Shown one piece after another: positions 31,452 through 43,580 of a stretch of 64,000 nucleotides of DNA. The number at the start of each line of letters is the position of its first letter. The stretch's first letter is position 1. Where the stretch lies: NCBI GenBank assembly GCA_031841125.1, contig CM063110.1, positions 36,347,214 through 36,411,213 of the forward strand, read 5' to 3'. The notes beneath the pieces are model-generated. The model was not told the origin of the DNA. It ran no database searches and worked only from the letters and a program-made list of their open reading frames with translations. Both the position numbers and the translations under genes were made by a program. The DNA comes from Acanthococcus lagerstroemiae (lineage: Eukaryota > Arthropoda > Insecta > Hemiptera > Eriococcidae).

Positions 31452-34240
31452 TTAAAATAACCGATGGCCTATATCTTGAGCATAGGACTCCTTCAACCGT
31501 GCCCATTCGGCCCGGTCTTGCGCCACCTTAACGAATAGTTTGTTACCCCCAAGGAATTTGACAATCTCATCACACCATTTCGTTTTTGGTCTTCCTTTTT
31601 TCCTTTTTCCGTGGGGGAACCAGTTTAAAATTTTGTAGCCCCATCTTTTGTCTTTTACCCTAGCGATGTGGCCCGCCCATTCCCATTTTTTTCTTCTGGC
31701 TTTGTGGACGACGTCGCGCATGCCTATGAGTTTGCGTTGAAGTACGACTGTTCTAATTTTATCTTTTATTGATTTTTTTAATATTGATCGAATCATGGAG
31801 TTCTGTAAAGTGGATAGTCTGTGGCTTAATTTTTTGTTTAACGCCCAGGTTTGTGCGCCGTAAGTGATTGATAGGAGAATGCAACTGTTAAATACTTCTA
31901 TTTTATGTTTGTTTTTGTAGGGCCCCTTAAAAATATAACTTAATAACCAATATTTTTTCCAAGCTTGGGTAATTCTATTGTTTATTTCTTTTTCAGAACT
32001 TTCCTCAAAGGATATTATTTGGCCCAGATATGTTATTTCATTTACCGTTTCTATATGAGAGTTTGCAATTTTTAACGGTTGATTTTCGTGCTTTTTCGAC
32101 AAGATCTTTGTTTTTGACATGTTCATTTCCAAACCTGCTTTGATGCTCTCTACTTGCAATTCTACGATCATTTTTTTAAATAAATCAATATTTTTTGCTA
32201 CCAGTACGACGTCGTTCGCAAACCTCAAATTGTTTAAAATTTCTCCGTTAATTTTTATGCCCTCGTCCTGAATCAAGGTTTCTAAAGATTTGCTCTAAAG
32301 CGCTGTTGAAGAGTATGGGAGAAAGCGGGTCACCTTGTTTTACCCCCCCTGTTTAAATCAAAGAAAGGTCCTTGTTTATCTGTTATTGTGCGTGCCTTTG
32401 TTCCCGAGTATAGTTTTTGGATTATTTCGATGTATGTTTTTTCTATACCTTGTGCTGCCAGTGCCTCTAACATGAATGAGTGATCGAGAGAGTCGAATGC
32501 TTTTTTATAGTCCACGAAAGCTAAATAAATATCGATTCGGTGTTCATTAGTTTTTTCGATAATTTGGTTAATAACAAACAGGTGGTCGATCGTGGAGTAT
32601 CCATTTCTGAACCCAGCCTGCTCTCTAGGTTGTTGTCCGAGTAATTTTAATTTAATTCTATTTTCTATTATTTTTGAGAATATTTTGGACATTGTTGAGC
32701 CGATGCTGATGGGGCGGTAGTTGTCTATTTTATGTTTATCCCCCTTTTTATAGATTAAGATGATGTCTGATTTTTTCCAAGGGCTAGGAATAATTTTTGA
32801 TTGTAATATTTGGTTAAATAGCTTCGTTAAATATTCCACGAGCTCTTCCCCCTGACCGTATTTTAATTGCTCGTTTATTAAGCCGTCGCTTCCCATTGCT
32901 TTTTTATTTTTTAAGTTCCTGATCACGTTTTCAATTTCTGTTTTTAGAAGTTTTGGCACCTTTTCCTGATTTGTGTATGAGTTTGGATTTGCTTTTTTGG
33001 GTGCGTTTAAATTTTTTATATAGTAGGGAGTAGTAATCAGTGGCAATTTCGGAGATTTCTTCCCTTGAGTATTTTTTTTTGTTGTCTCGGTCGTACATAA
33101 ATGTAACCCAGTGTGTTCCCATCGACCTGAATTTTCTGATGGATTTTAAGCTTTTTGTGTTTTCTAGTATCGAGTTTATTGTTAACTGGTCTTTTCGTTT
33201 TTCAGTTCCCTCCTTTTTTTTCTGGTTAATTTACAGAGCAGGTTGAGTTCAATTTTATCTTTAGGCGATTTTTTACTTTTGAATCTTAGTTTATCTTTTT
33301 TTTTGGATGAGTTGTCTTAGTTCCTCAGGGGTGTGAGCGTTTTTAACATTATTTGAGTCTGAAGTTATTTCTTTTTGAAAGATTTGGTTCGTGACTTTCT
33401 TTATAGCTTGTACGATCACTAGTTCTGACTGTTCGACATTTGTGTAGTCGGTCCTTTCTAGGAGCTTTTCTTTTTTGATGAGATTTTGGAGCTCGTTTGT
33501 GAATCTTGATTTTGAGATTTCATCGAAATTAATTGTACGCGATCCCTGGGAGCATTTCTTATAGTTTCTATATCGCCAGTTACACATATCCAGAACGCTT
33601 TTTATTGGTCTGTGGTCTGAAATGAAATCAAATTTTTTGATTACCTCGAAATTTCTAATTAATTTTGTTTTTGTATGGGTTAGGATTAAATCTATCTGAT
33701 TTTTGTATTCCCCATTAGGCGAAATCCAGGTCCATTTTTTTCCCCTCCCTTTTTTTAAACCATGTATTGACTATTTTTAATTGATTTTCATGGCAAAAGT
33801 TGATTAGGGTCTGCCCTCTCTCGTTTCTTTTTCCGTAGTTATAGGGGCCCATTACAAACTCCTCCCCTTTTTTCCTTTCGCCTATCTGGCTGTTGAAATC
33901 TCCAAATATGATTGTTTGGTTTCTTTTGCTGTTTTTGTGATCGTTTAAGCATTTAGATAGTGTGTTGTAGAATTCATTTACCTCCGTTTCGTCGGCTGCT
34001 ATTGTCGGGGCATACACCTGGATTATAGATAAGGTTTTCTTTTCGTCAAAGTTCATTTTGATTATTGCTATTCTTTCTGAAATCCCGGTGAACGTTCCGA
34101 AGTTTTTAACCCATTTTTTGTTTATAATGAATCCTACTCCTTTTTGACCTGGGGTGCTACCGTAGTAGCAAAATAGATTACCTTTTTTAGTTTTTTTAAA
34201 ATTTTCGTACCTTTTTCCTTTGTTGCGTTAGGGTGGCTTC
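31452..34240 (-). pseudogene. LINE ORF2: endonuclease, reverse transcriptase, C-terminal tail (frameshifted)
   Basis: Order on the - strand: endonuclease blocks GVGFIINKKWVKNFG and GISERIAIIKM (about 34140-34050), SIIQVYAPT, TIIFGDFNSQIG, and after a shift near 33720 a trace of ISDHRPIK. The linker is WRYRNYKKCSQGSR..INF. RT blocks are MGSDGLINEQLKYG, PSPWKKSDIILIYKKGD, NYRPISIGSTMSKIFSKII, QAGFRNGYSTIDHLFVI and FVDYKKAFDSLDH. The GVKQGDPLSP box is broken by a seven-base G tract at about 32345. A second shift near 32275 precedes IKINGEILNNLRFANDVVLV. The palm motif FADD reads FAND, so one catalytic aspartate is lost (codon at 32214-32216). The tail keeps YLGQIISF, YGAQTWALNKKL, KKWEWAGHIARVKDKRWG and KKGRPKTKWCDEI. 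The element is inactive. Confidence 0.8.
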
Positions 34241-34589
34241 TTGCGGGTCTTTCTTGCCTTCGCTGACCGGGCTTTCCTAGGCAAGTTGAGTTCGGAGATT
34301 ATTTGCTCGAGGGTTTTATCGACAATTTCTTATTTTGAAACTGTGGTAGTGTAAGTTGTCTTGACGTTGACGTTGCATCTCTTTCCCGTGGACGCAGGTG
34401 TCTAGGCGACCGTTACACATATCCTGGTGTGAGTTTGATCTGTTATCTGTTGTAGTTGTTTTTTTTCTTCGGTATTTTTTCTTCCTTTTCGTTTCGCCGA
34501 TCAGTTGGTTTGGTGTCTGTTTGTTTGGGTTTTCTGGTTGTTCTGGTTGTTTCGTGGTTCCTGGGGGGGGGGGGTTTGCTTCCGTATGT

Positions 34590-35332
34590 TAGGATTGTGT
34601 GGGTTCAATATCTGGGTCTTCGTCTAGTTCCAGAAATTCGAGCTGATTTAAATCTGCAATTCTCGTTGCTGCGTCGCCCTCGTTGAACCTAACGTAAACT
34701 TTGGCTTCTTTACACACCATACCCTAGCGAGTTTTTTTTGTTTCATCAATGATCGTGCTTTATTAAATATTTGCATCGTATGATTCGCCAGGTGATCGTT
34801 TACAAAAATAGGAACCGCTGGGTTGAAGTTGAATTTTCCACCATGAAGACGGGCACGTTTTACTCGTTGAATGAAATCCGATTTTTTCCATCTATTGTTA
34901 AATCGCACTATTATTGCCGGGATTTTATCTTCTGGTGCAGGTAGACGGTGGGTGAAATGTACTGATATCGTATTCACGCAGTGTTATGCCTACTCCGTTT
35001 GCCAGTGCTGTGATTATCTCATACAGATTTTCGTTTTCGTCGTATGGGACTCCGTTTATGATGGCGTTTTCTATCCTGCTGTATTGCTCCAAGTCGAGGA
35101 TCGAAGTTGCTAGTAGCTGATTTTGTATGGTTAGCTCTTGTACCTTTTGTTTTAGGTCTCCGCTTTCTTCTTCTATTTCTGCGACCCGTAGCGTGATGTC
35201 ATCAGTTTTCTGGTCTAGCTTTGACATCATGTCCTTGATCGGCATTAGCTCGTCGATTGACGATTTAATTGATTTTATTTCTTCGTGCATTTCCGTAAAG
35301 GTTTGCATGAATTTTTCATCGATGCCGCTCAT
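34590..35332 (-). pseudogene. LINE ORF1: coiled coil and nucleic-acid-binding protein (one frameshift)
   Basis: Starts at ATG 35332 (MSGIDEKFMQTFTEMHEEI). A predicted coiled coil with heptad-like Ile/Leu spacing covers about residues 5-75. DLEQYSRIENAIINGVPYDE marks the start of the L1-ORF1-like RNA-binding domain. A one-base shift near 34945 breaks the frame at the conserved H(R)LPAP box. The second part reads THRLPAPEDKIPAIIVRFNN, then KSDFIQRVKRARL, PIFVNDHLANHTMQIFNKAR and ARVWC. A further shift near 34680 gives AATRIADLNQLEFLELDEDP before a stop near 34592. Such ORF1 proteins coat LINE RNA and act as chaperones during target-primed reverse transcription. Confidence 0.75.
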
Positions 35333-35539
35333 ATTTCGCTATCAATTAAACCACGATTGTGTAGGGATAGGAAAGGCGTAAACCGGTTTTTGTTATCAAA
35401 GTGGCAACGCGTGATTTAAATTTAACAAAATTATTACAAAGAACGTAAGTACTCTTTAGGTATCACGAAAACACATAACACGAAAAACACGTCTGCCTTG
35501 TTGCAACGCTTTAACTTTACCGATGTTTATAAGTTATTC

Positions 35540-35645
35540 TGTTATTCTGGGCGGAGACAAATCCAACAAATCAAAGATAATAAAAATTGGTCCGGCAGTT
35601 CTTGAGAGGTATGGATGGTGTAACTAACCCGACTTTGTTTTATAG
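35540..35645 (+). repeat. GTATACTTGAGCG family, copy c right end
   Basis: AATCCAACAAATCAAAGATAATAAAAATTGGTCC..CAGTTCTTGAG..GGTGTAACTAACCCGACTTTGTTTTATA matches 27268-27352 in copy b closely. It is the continuation of the copy split at 30354 and 31385. Confidence 0.7.
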
Positions 35646-37820
35646 ATATAGAAGAGAAAATAGGGATATTTTCTGTAATTAGGATTTCGTTGTTCGAGTC
35701 AGTTAGAGTGGTGCTAAACATGTACCATCAAGTAGGCTTCAAAATCGGGCTGGATGAGTGCATCTGGAGAGGCCTTTGCCCTGACGGGCTCACTATAAGA
35801 ATTATGAATTAAATATCCGGCTAGAGTAAATATAGGCCAATAAATAAATAAATAACATTTGCCCATCGCTGGGGCCCCCACTGTATGATATTGGTTGTAA
35901 GCTAGAATTTGTTTTTATTCTGAACTCTTCTGTCCTGTCATCACTCGAACGAAATTTGTTCAGCAGATCGTGCAGTTGAATATTATGAACTAGAAAATAG
36001 ATAAAGTTATTCATTTAAATTCCCATAGAAATTTTTATCAATGATACGGCGTTTTTAGACGCAGCCGGCAAGAATCGCAAACACGGAATGGAAAAGCAAA
36101 AGTATACACAGTAAAAATAATGAATAATACGCGGTCCTTCACTATATCCGCATGAAAAATATTGCTCTCTGCGAGCCATTTTATCTGCGGCGTTTGACTA
36201 TTCCCTTTGTGAAAAGCTCGCTATTGTGAAATAAAATTCTCGCTATTTCGATATATTTTCAGAATTTCCCCTTTAAACTCTTTCTACGAAACTAAATGAG
36301 TGGGGTAGTTGTAATTATCGTGGCTGAGGGTCTCCTCGAGCGGAGAATTTCGAAAAACCTTAGGTGACCTTCATAACAAACGGCAGAAGAAGCAGGACCC
36401 TTTTCGCGTGAATTTTGACTCTGCTCACTTTTGACCTCATTTCTGGTCGAGTGCACTTTTCGAATTACGAACATCTTTCGCAAAGTGAGGAAAATGACTT
36501 CAAACTATATCTACCTCGAATATTGTTCCATTTCTATAAATAATATTATACAAGACCGAAATACACAGCACGCATACCTCGTACATGTAAAGGCTTTGCT
36601 TCGGCTTTAGCGGATATTATTAGAACTTTTTGGCGCTGTAAAATCAAGCTGTTCGCCTCGTCCCGTGCTAACGTGTCAATACTTCAGTGGATTTGCACAA
36701 AAGCCTCTCGCATTGGAAAACGGTCGAGTGCGGCGAGTACTTGCAGAATTTTAATGTCCCCGTTGATGCGGAGTCTCGCCAAATTTCAAAATCTGTTAAC
36801 CAATGCACGATTGTGTTCCTAAATTTTTGGCAGCTCGCGCCGCCATCCCTTGTTACGCGGTGGGCGACTTTTCTACTTTTTCGGTAAGGTTTTACGAGGA
36901 AGGAAATAATATATATTTATACGAAACGCTCGAGATATTCTCAGCATATTAAACGTGATTGTCCTTTTTAAAAGACGAAGAAATACTATCTTCGAGTAAA
37001 CCCCTTCGAACGGTGACGAGTAGAAACGTAGATTATGCTGTACGTTTTTTTTTTTATTAAAGTCGACATTCGTATCTGTGAAGTTTTCGGTGAATAACTT
37101 TTTTACGAGGTTTTTACATTACACAGAAGGAAACGCGAAACATAAAAAAATAATAATAATAGTAATAATAATAAAGACTTTCACAAACTTTATATCATAT
37201 AGAATCCTGTTAAATGTTTTGAGAATGTGACTTTGGAAGTTTCTTTCCTCGTTTTGATACGCTCCAGCTTATCTGTCGTGCTTTTTCTGCTGATAGCCTT
37301 CGTATAATTATTTTGTATTTTTAAAACTTGCCCGATTCGTTGTTAGTTAGGACATGTGTCACTAGTCAAGACTAAATTTTCGTTTCGTCAAGTTGACAGA
37401 AACAGATTCTGTCTACTACAAAAAATTACAACCATTGAATTAAACATGACGTGGAAAATGTTGGGCATGATAATGAGTCAGAAAAATTAAGTATGGCCAG
37501 TGGTTACCTTGGAGTGTGGGATCCTTCCCCCTTTCTCTCTAGACCAGGATTGCTGAAGATTTGCAGCTATTAATTTTGATCCATCGGCCGAAAAGGAATT
37601 TATTAGTTAGCTGGCGCTGTGGTGAAATGAACCATTTCTATGGTTATCTGCTATATCTCTTCTTCTTCCAATATGTAAAAGTGCAAGTTTGTCTGTTTGC
37701 TTGTTTGTGTATTTGTTTGTTCGAGGTTGGCGGGTGAACCATAAAAGCTAGGGGTTCGTACTTTCTGGATGTGTTCGTATTAGCTGACCCGCTTCGCGGT
37801 TCATCTACATAGACCGTGGG
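35646..37820. other. Non-coding, nothing firmly recognised
   Basis: No coding motif. An interrupted (AAT)n patch lies at 37148-37172. At 37680-37800 a GTTTGTTTGCTTGTTTGTGTATTTG run and CTGACCCGCTTCGCGGTTCATCTACAT look like the end of a dispersed repeat, but no partner is present in this window. Confidence 0.35.
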
Positions 37821-37890
37821 CTAAAGTGAGTTGGCTAAGGTGAGTTGGCTAAAGTGAGCTGGCTAAAGTAAGTTGGCTTAAGTGAGTTAG
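37821..37890 (+). repeat. 14-bp tandem repeat, five copies
   Basis: CTAAAGTGAGTTGG is repeated five times head to tail with one or two differences per unit (CTAAGGTGAGTTGG, CTAAAGTGAGCTGG, CTAAAGTAAGTTGG, CTTAAGTGAGTTAG). There is no coding role. Confidence 0.9.
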
Positions 37891-38054
37891 ATAAGGGTGC
37901 TAAAATTAGAACAAAAAAAAATTTGACGAAGTGGCAAGGGAGGTCCAGACCTTGGACACCTGCTCTTCAAGTCACATTGCGTTCATTCGGAGTGTATTGA
38001 TTCATTTGCAGTTTATCGCTTCACATGTTTGTGTTGTTCAGACGAAGATGTTTT

Positions 38055-39785
38055 TTTTTTTCTTTCTTTATTTCTTTCATTTTCCTTTGTACTTCTGACA
38101 TTGCTACATTGAATAGGATGGGAGAGAGGCTGAACCTTGGGGCATTCCTGCGCTGAGGTTGTATTCTGAAATTTTGTTTTCTTTTTCATCTAGCACTACT
38201 ATTTTTCTATTTACTAGAAAACTTTTTGTTTGTTGTAACAAGTGTGGTTTTTTTTTTGTTCATTTTCATGACTTTAAGTATACCTGACCATTTGATTCTG
38301 TCAAAGGTACCCTGTACATCTAAGCTCTTATTAGTATGGTGTGTTTGTACCTTTTCTTGAAATTATCTATTGTTTTAGCCATTTCATTAAGTGCCGTTTC
38401 TGTTGGCCTTCCCTCCCTATAGCCAAACTGATTTTTTTGCAGAATGTTATTTTTGTTTATTTCTTCGTTAATAGTGTTTAATTATCTTTTCATAAAGTGT
38501 GCCTATTGCGGACAGTAGCGTGATTGGTCTGTAGGAGTTTATTTCTGTTGGGTCTTTATCTGGTTTATTTAACAGTTTTATTTTCCCGGTTTTCCATCTT
38601 TGCGGATAGATGTAGAAGTTCAAGTATTTTTCTAGTACTATTTCCAGTATTTCTGGGTCATTTTTTAAAATTATTTTTATCATTTTATTTGGTATGTTAT
38701 CTTAACCGTTGGCCTTCCTATTATTCAGTTTTTTGATTATACTAGTTATTGTGTGTTGATCGATTTTGGTTTCGTTGAATTTGTTGATGGTAAAGTTTGG
38801 TCATGTATCAATTGCTTATGGAAAAAGTTAGTTCAAAGATTTTTTGATACTTTTCTCTTTTGTTTGTGATAATTCTATCAGTAGTTTTTAGTGTAGGAAA
38901 CTCAAACTTTTTATATTTTTCCATTACTATTTTATATGGCTTTCCCCAGACCTCTGAATGAGAGACCAGATTCATCCAGGCTTTTTTTTAGCGTTAAAAA
39001 TGTTCTCCTGATATTCCCTCTTCGTAAGTTTCAGAGGTTCTTCCAGAAGCTGTTGGTGAGCCTGTTTGTTCAGTTTTTTGTATTTGTATATCAGTTTAGT
39101 AAGTTTTTTTTTATTGTAATTTTATATGTATTTAATTCGTCGTTCCACCATGTTTTTTTTTCTTTTACTTTTTCCAGACTGTCCTTTCTAATTTCTTGTG
39201 TCATTTGTAAGAAACTGTTTGCATGTCTGTTTACTTCTTCTATATTTGTGCTTTTGTTAATACTTTCTATTATTTCACTGAAGTCTGTTTTCTTTATTTT
39301 GTTTTCAAATTTGTGGTAGTTTACTTTCATTGTTTCGTTTTCTGGTTCTCCTATCATGGTTCCTGTTTTTACAATTCTAAAGGTAATTACTTTGTGACAT
39401 GTGAGGGTGTTGTCTTTCATTTTGAATTGACTAACGTGCCTTTTCGTTTCAAAATTTGTTATAAGGAGATCTATTACACTTGATCCATTTTTATTTTGGA
39501 AGGTTTTAATATTATATGGATTATTTACTATTAGATTGCTAGGAAGCAAAAGTTCTTCTAGTTTTGTTGCTCTCTGTCTGTTAAGATTTTCATACAGTAA
39601 TGACCTTGTGTTAAAATCTCCTATGAGTAGTATTTTGTCCTTTTTATTAGTTAAGTAGGTTCTTAAAAATTCAATTGGATAATTAAAATATAAATGCTGA
39701 GTATGGTTTCCAAAAACTGAAATCTTTGGGATAGTAATTAATATCAGCCTTTTATTTGTGTAGTTCTACAGTTTGATAAATGCAT
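38055..39785 (-). mobile_element. LINE fragment, endonuclease C-terminus through RT palm
   Basis: On the - strand from 39785: LLIGDFNTRSLLYENLNRQR, LEELLLPSNLIVNNP, GSSVIDLLITN and a degraded SDHK-type ending (TCHKVITFRI) give the endonuclease C-terminus. A linker ends KEKKTWWNDELNTYK (39090-39200). RT blocks follow: PQRWKTGKIKLLNKPDKDPT, SYRPITLLSAIGTLYEKII (38468-38600), NQFGYREGRPTETALNEM (about 38420), a degraded palm near 38310, LLQQTKSFLVNRKIVVLDEK, and GMPQGSA..SPILFNVAMSE (38100-38140). The copy ends there beside a T-run at 38049-38060, before the catalytic YADD. Motifs suit the R1/I group. Frames shift near 38460, 38330 and 39000. Confidence 0.75.
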
Positions 39786-39789
39786 GCGA

Positions 39790-39965
39790 TAGAAGATATG
39801 CACTTCTTACGTCGAACTACTCAGACAATTTGGTTATAGGCTTCCCAGCTTTTTTCCATATTTTTCGGTCTTGGGCTACTCTTCTCCACATTATTCCCGT
39901 AATTTTTGTTATATCATCACGCCATTTTGTACCTGGGCCTTCTCTCCTTCTTTCATTTCCATTAT
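39790..39965 (-). mobile_element. LINE 3' terminal coding scrap
   Basis: The - strand reads a GNERRR.RYKMA box, then TGIMWRRVAQDRKIWKKAG and a stop. This matches the RRRGRP..RW.D.I....G..W...A.DR..W C-terminus of RTE-like endonuclease-reverse transcriptases, as in the copies at 31452 and 43060. Nothing else of this element remains. Confidence 0.6.
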
Positions 39966-40029
39966 TATAAATGTTAAAATAATTCATAATACGGGGTTAG
40001 AGTCCCTTGTGGTACCTTTAAGATTGGGG

Positions 40030-43000
40030 ATACAGCCAAACGAACTTCATAAATGAATTCAGCTACTCAGAAAACCCCATTCGCAATAATACGAATGTAT
40101 GTGAACGTCGACTAAAAAATAAGAAAGTGAAGAATACAGTCAAGGCCCCAAAAATGCAGTTAGCCCAAAATATGTCGTCATGTTCTGTCCCACAAAAATC
40201 TACTAAATTAAACAACAAACTATACATTATTAGGGTCTGTCATTTTAACTGCCAGGGGTAGGCCAATGAGGGGAAACTAGTGGAATTGGAAAAGCACTTT
40301 TAAGGAGTAAAATTGATATTGTAGGAATATCCGAAGTTAAAAGAAATGGAGAACAATTGGTAAGACGTAGAAATGGTAATATATTCTATTTTTATGGGTG
40401 TACCAAAGGCTGTAGAGGAGTCAGTTTCTATGTTAATAAATGGATGTCAGATAAAATAGTCGAATAGAAAGGAATTTCGAGAAGAATTGCAGTCCTTAAA
40501 ATAAAAATAAACAAAAATTAAAATGCGTCAATTATCCAGGTATACGCCTCCATTCTTTCCGCGCCTAAAGAAGAAATCAAAGTGTTCTACTAGCAGTTTG
40601 AAGAAAGCTTCTTAATTGAAAAAGCGAATGACAACTTTATAATGGGAGACTTTAATGCAAAAATAGGCGCATGAGGGAAACAATCAACTAAGGTGTTGGG
40701 CTAGAGGTGGTAGGAATCTCAAACAAGAATGGTATCAAACTAGTAATTTTCTTAAACAAACATAATTATTTAAAAATTGCAAACACATTCTTCTCCAAGA
40801 AATTGAATGAAGAAGGGACCTGGAGATCGCCGGATGGCCTTACCAAAAATGAAATTGATCATCTACTGACGGATAGCTTGTGTAATATTAAGGACATCAG
40901 AGCGGCCACAGGTTTCCAGTTCTCATCCCACCACAGACCAGTTATATACGGATTCAGACCGGTCTTCCCTCACTACAAAAGTCACAGGAATAAAACCAAA
41001 AAAATAGGCACTGAAAGAAACAAATGTAACACATCTGCAGGATAAATATGATCTTTTGATTGAGGCTTTGAAATCAATCCTCGATAAATTAAGAACCCCA
41101 AAAAGTGCGATTAAAACTGATGATAAGCTAAGCAAGGATACCAAAGATTTCCTTAAGAAAAGGACAATAATTAAGCAAAAAGTCAAACTCACAAGAGTAG
41201 AACAGATTGACCTGGTCGAAATAAAGAAATTGATCGGAAAGAAAATTAGGCAAGATGTTTACAATTATGATCAAGAAGTAGCTAAATCTATTATCGAAAG
41301 CACATGGTCGACTAGGCAAGCGAGGAGAGCTTTAGCTAGAGGCACAAACCTGCTACCCAAAATTAAAAAAATAGGTCAAGTCATGTAAAGAGTAATAGAG
41401 ATCAAATTGCGCAAGTGGCAACGGAGTTTTACCGAGAACTTCATGCTGACAGGAGATCCATCACATCCGTCACACCACGCCCTAGTACTTGGCAGCCCGT
41501 AGAGAGAAAAAGAGAGCCTGGAGGGGGATTTCCATCGGCCTCCCTCCTTCCAGTTCATTTTGCTCCTTTGTCAGATGGGAAAAAATTATAAGCTACGGGA
41601 TAAGATGAGGTTTCTTTCATGATGTAAGGATTGATTGCTGATTTGATGTACAGTGTATGATGTAGTAGTAAGCGTTGAGATTCAGGTCTTTTAAAAATAT
41701 CGGGACCTCTTGAAAGTCCGGGCCCGGGGTATTTCCCTCCTTTCCCCCTTCCCTCTCGACTGGGTTAGTACTTGGGCCAGTCAACTGAGCAATTCTTGCC
41801 CGACATTGCATATCAGAGCAGGTGAAGTTGAATGGGCGATTGATAGTCTAAAGGCAAATAGGGCCCGAAACGCTGAAACTGTTTAAAGACGTGATAACCA
41901 CACCGCTAACTTTAATCTTCAACTGTGTACTCTCCTCGGGTCACTCATCAAAACAGTGGCACCTCTCCAAAATCATATTACTCTATAAGAAGGGCGATAG
42001 AGCCGATATAAACAATTATCGCCCGATTCGTTTCTCTGCGAATATTATGTAAAATCTTCATGAAAATATTAAAACAAATAACTTACAACATTTTGGACGC
42101 GGAATTCTGCAAAAACTATGGTACTATCGTTCATATCGAAACTTTGGCTCAAGTTTTTGAAAGAACAAACGAATATCAGCTTAAAATGGCGGTGATGTTT
42201 GTCGATTTTAACAAAGGCGTTCGATTCATCGTACCATGATACTATTTGGCTAACATCGGAGAAACAAGGAGTACCGTTAGGCGTTATCAATATTTTGAGT
42301 GAAATTTATTCAAAATCCAAAGCCTAATTAAAATCGAAAACTGTGAAGAAAAATTTGAAATCAGGAGAGGTGTCAAACAGGGAGACCCACTTTCACCCAA
42401 TATTCTTAATGCGGTATTGGAAGAAATTTTCAGAAATTTGGATTGGAAGGGAAAGAGTCTGAAATTCAATGGGCAGAATTTCAATGAAAACAAATATCTG
42501 AACAATATGAGGTTTGCAGACGATTTTGTAATTATCGCAAAAAAACGTTAATGAACTGAAAGTTATGGCGGAAGACCAGAGGAGAGAAAGTGAGAAATTT
42601 GGTCTCTCAATTACATAATTTCTCTAAAACCAAAGTAATGAGCAATATCTGTCCAGATGAAGGAATAAGAATTGGAAATAATAAAATAGAAATGGTAGCT
42701 GAATATAAATATCTCGGTCATATCATGTCGTTTGAAAGTCGAACAATAACGAACTGCAAAACAGAAGAGTAGGCGCGTGGAAAGCTTTGTGGGCCCAAAA
42801 AACTATCATAAAAGAAGGAATGAATCTCAAATCTCAAATTAGAATCCTAGAAAGCACAGTCTACCCTGCTCTGACATATATGGGGCCCAGGCGTGGGCTT
42901 GCACTGAGAAACAAATATCGGACATTCTAAACAAAACGCAAACAAAGAGTATCGTTGGTATAATTAAAACATTAAAACTAAAATACGCAGGGCACATCGC

Positions 43001-43315
43001 CAGGAAACCGCGTTTTAAATGAAACAAAATCAACACCTTTTGGCAACCTTGGGAAGGAAAAAGAAGAAGGGGGCGCCCGGTAATGAGGTGGGTGGATGAA
43101 ATTGTTCGGGTGGCTGGGCCAAACTGGGCATCAAAAGCTCGAAACAGGAAAGAGTGGACAGACATGACGGCAGCTTATACTCAGTCACTGGGTGGACTGG
43201 GTGTGGTCGAGGGCGGAAACGTCTTTACAAACCACATACAACACCCTGTAATGAAATGAATTTAAGCACCGAGTGTAGAAGGTAGAAGTAATAAATAAAT
43301 AAATAAATAAATAAG
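40030..43315 (+). mobile_element. RTE-like LINE, EN plus RT, with (AAAT)n tail
   Basis: A + strand non-LTR element ending in AATAAATAAATAAATAAATAA at about 43289-43315, a microsatellite tail typical of RTE. Upstream coding begins near 40040. Endonuclease: a degenerate start at about 40235, KIDIVGISEVKRNGEQL, RGVSFYVNKWM, SIIQVYASILSAP, FIMGDFNAKIGA, then (40707-41045) GTWRSPDGLTKNEIDHLLTD and FSSHHRPVI. Linker: 41056-41388. RT: VEWAIDSLKANRARNAE, LSKIILLYKKGDRADINNYR, GVKQGDPLSPNILNAVLEEI, NNMRFADDFVIIAKN (catalytic FADD kept), EYKYLGHIMSFESRT. Tail: RRRGRPVMRWVDEI and ARNRKEWTDMTAAYTQSL. Many stops and shifts lie throughout, and about 300 bp of unrelated C/T-rich sequence at about 41510-41800 splits the linker from the RT. 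Confidence 0.8.
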
Positions 43316-43580
43316 TGACTGTGTACGCCACTTTAAATTTTATAAGGTCAGTGCTCCCATGACATATTTTGGAAGGGGAAATCGACAAAAATAAGTTCAA
43401 AAGGAATTCAGTATCCTTGCAAACTATAAATATTATCATTTTAAAATATAACAAGAAAACTCTTACATTTTTTCAAACAGATGATGAAATTCGCTACTGT
43501 GTGCCTTTAAAGGGAGAAACAGGTATGCTTCTTAAGGGTGAAGAGTCCCTTTTACATTATTGCTCTTCGAGAGCAGTGCC
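43316..43580. other. Short non-coding interval ending in an 8-bp target duplication
   Basis: No coding motif. The last eight bases, GCAGTGCC (43573-43580), are the left copy of the MITE target duplication. Confidence 0.4.

Larger units (their letters stand above)
31385..35530 (-). mobile_element. Nearly full-length LINE with ORF1 and ORF2
   Basis: A - strand non-LTR retrotransposon of about 4.1 kb. Its edges are set by the interrupted repeat family: the sequence left of 31385 ends CCCCGTGAATTTTTTT, and the sequence right of 35530 resumes at the AATCCAACAAATCAAAGAT block, which are adjacent in copy b (27110-27352). The order is 5' leader, ORF1 (coiled coil plus nucleic-acid-binding domain), ORF2 (endonuclease, RT, C-terminal tail), short 3' UTR. 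A G12 run (34562-34573, + strand) lies between the ORFs. The ORF2 motifs are those of endonuclease-reverse transcriptases usually classed as RTE-like; the long ORF1 is less usual for that group, so the clade is uncertain. Confidence 0.75.

Noticed and set aside
37821..37890. Regular 14-bp repeats as a CRISPR-like array
   Set aside because: No unique spacers between repeats; it is a plain tandem repeat in a eukaryotic genome.
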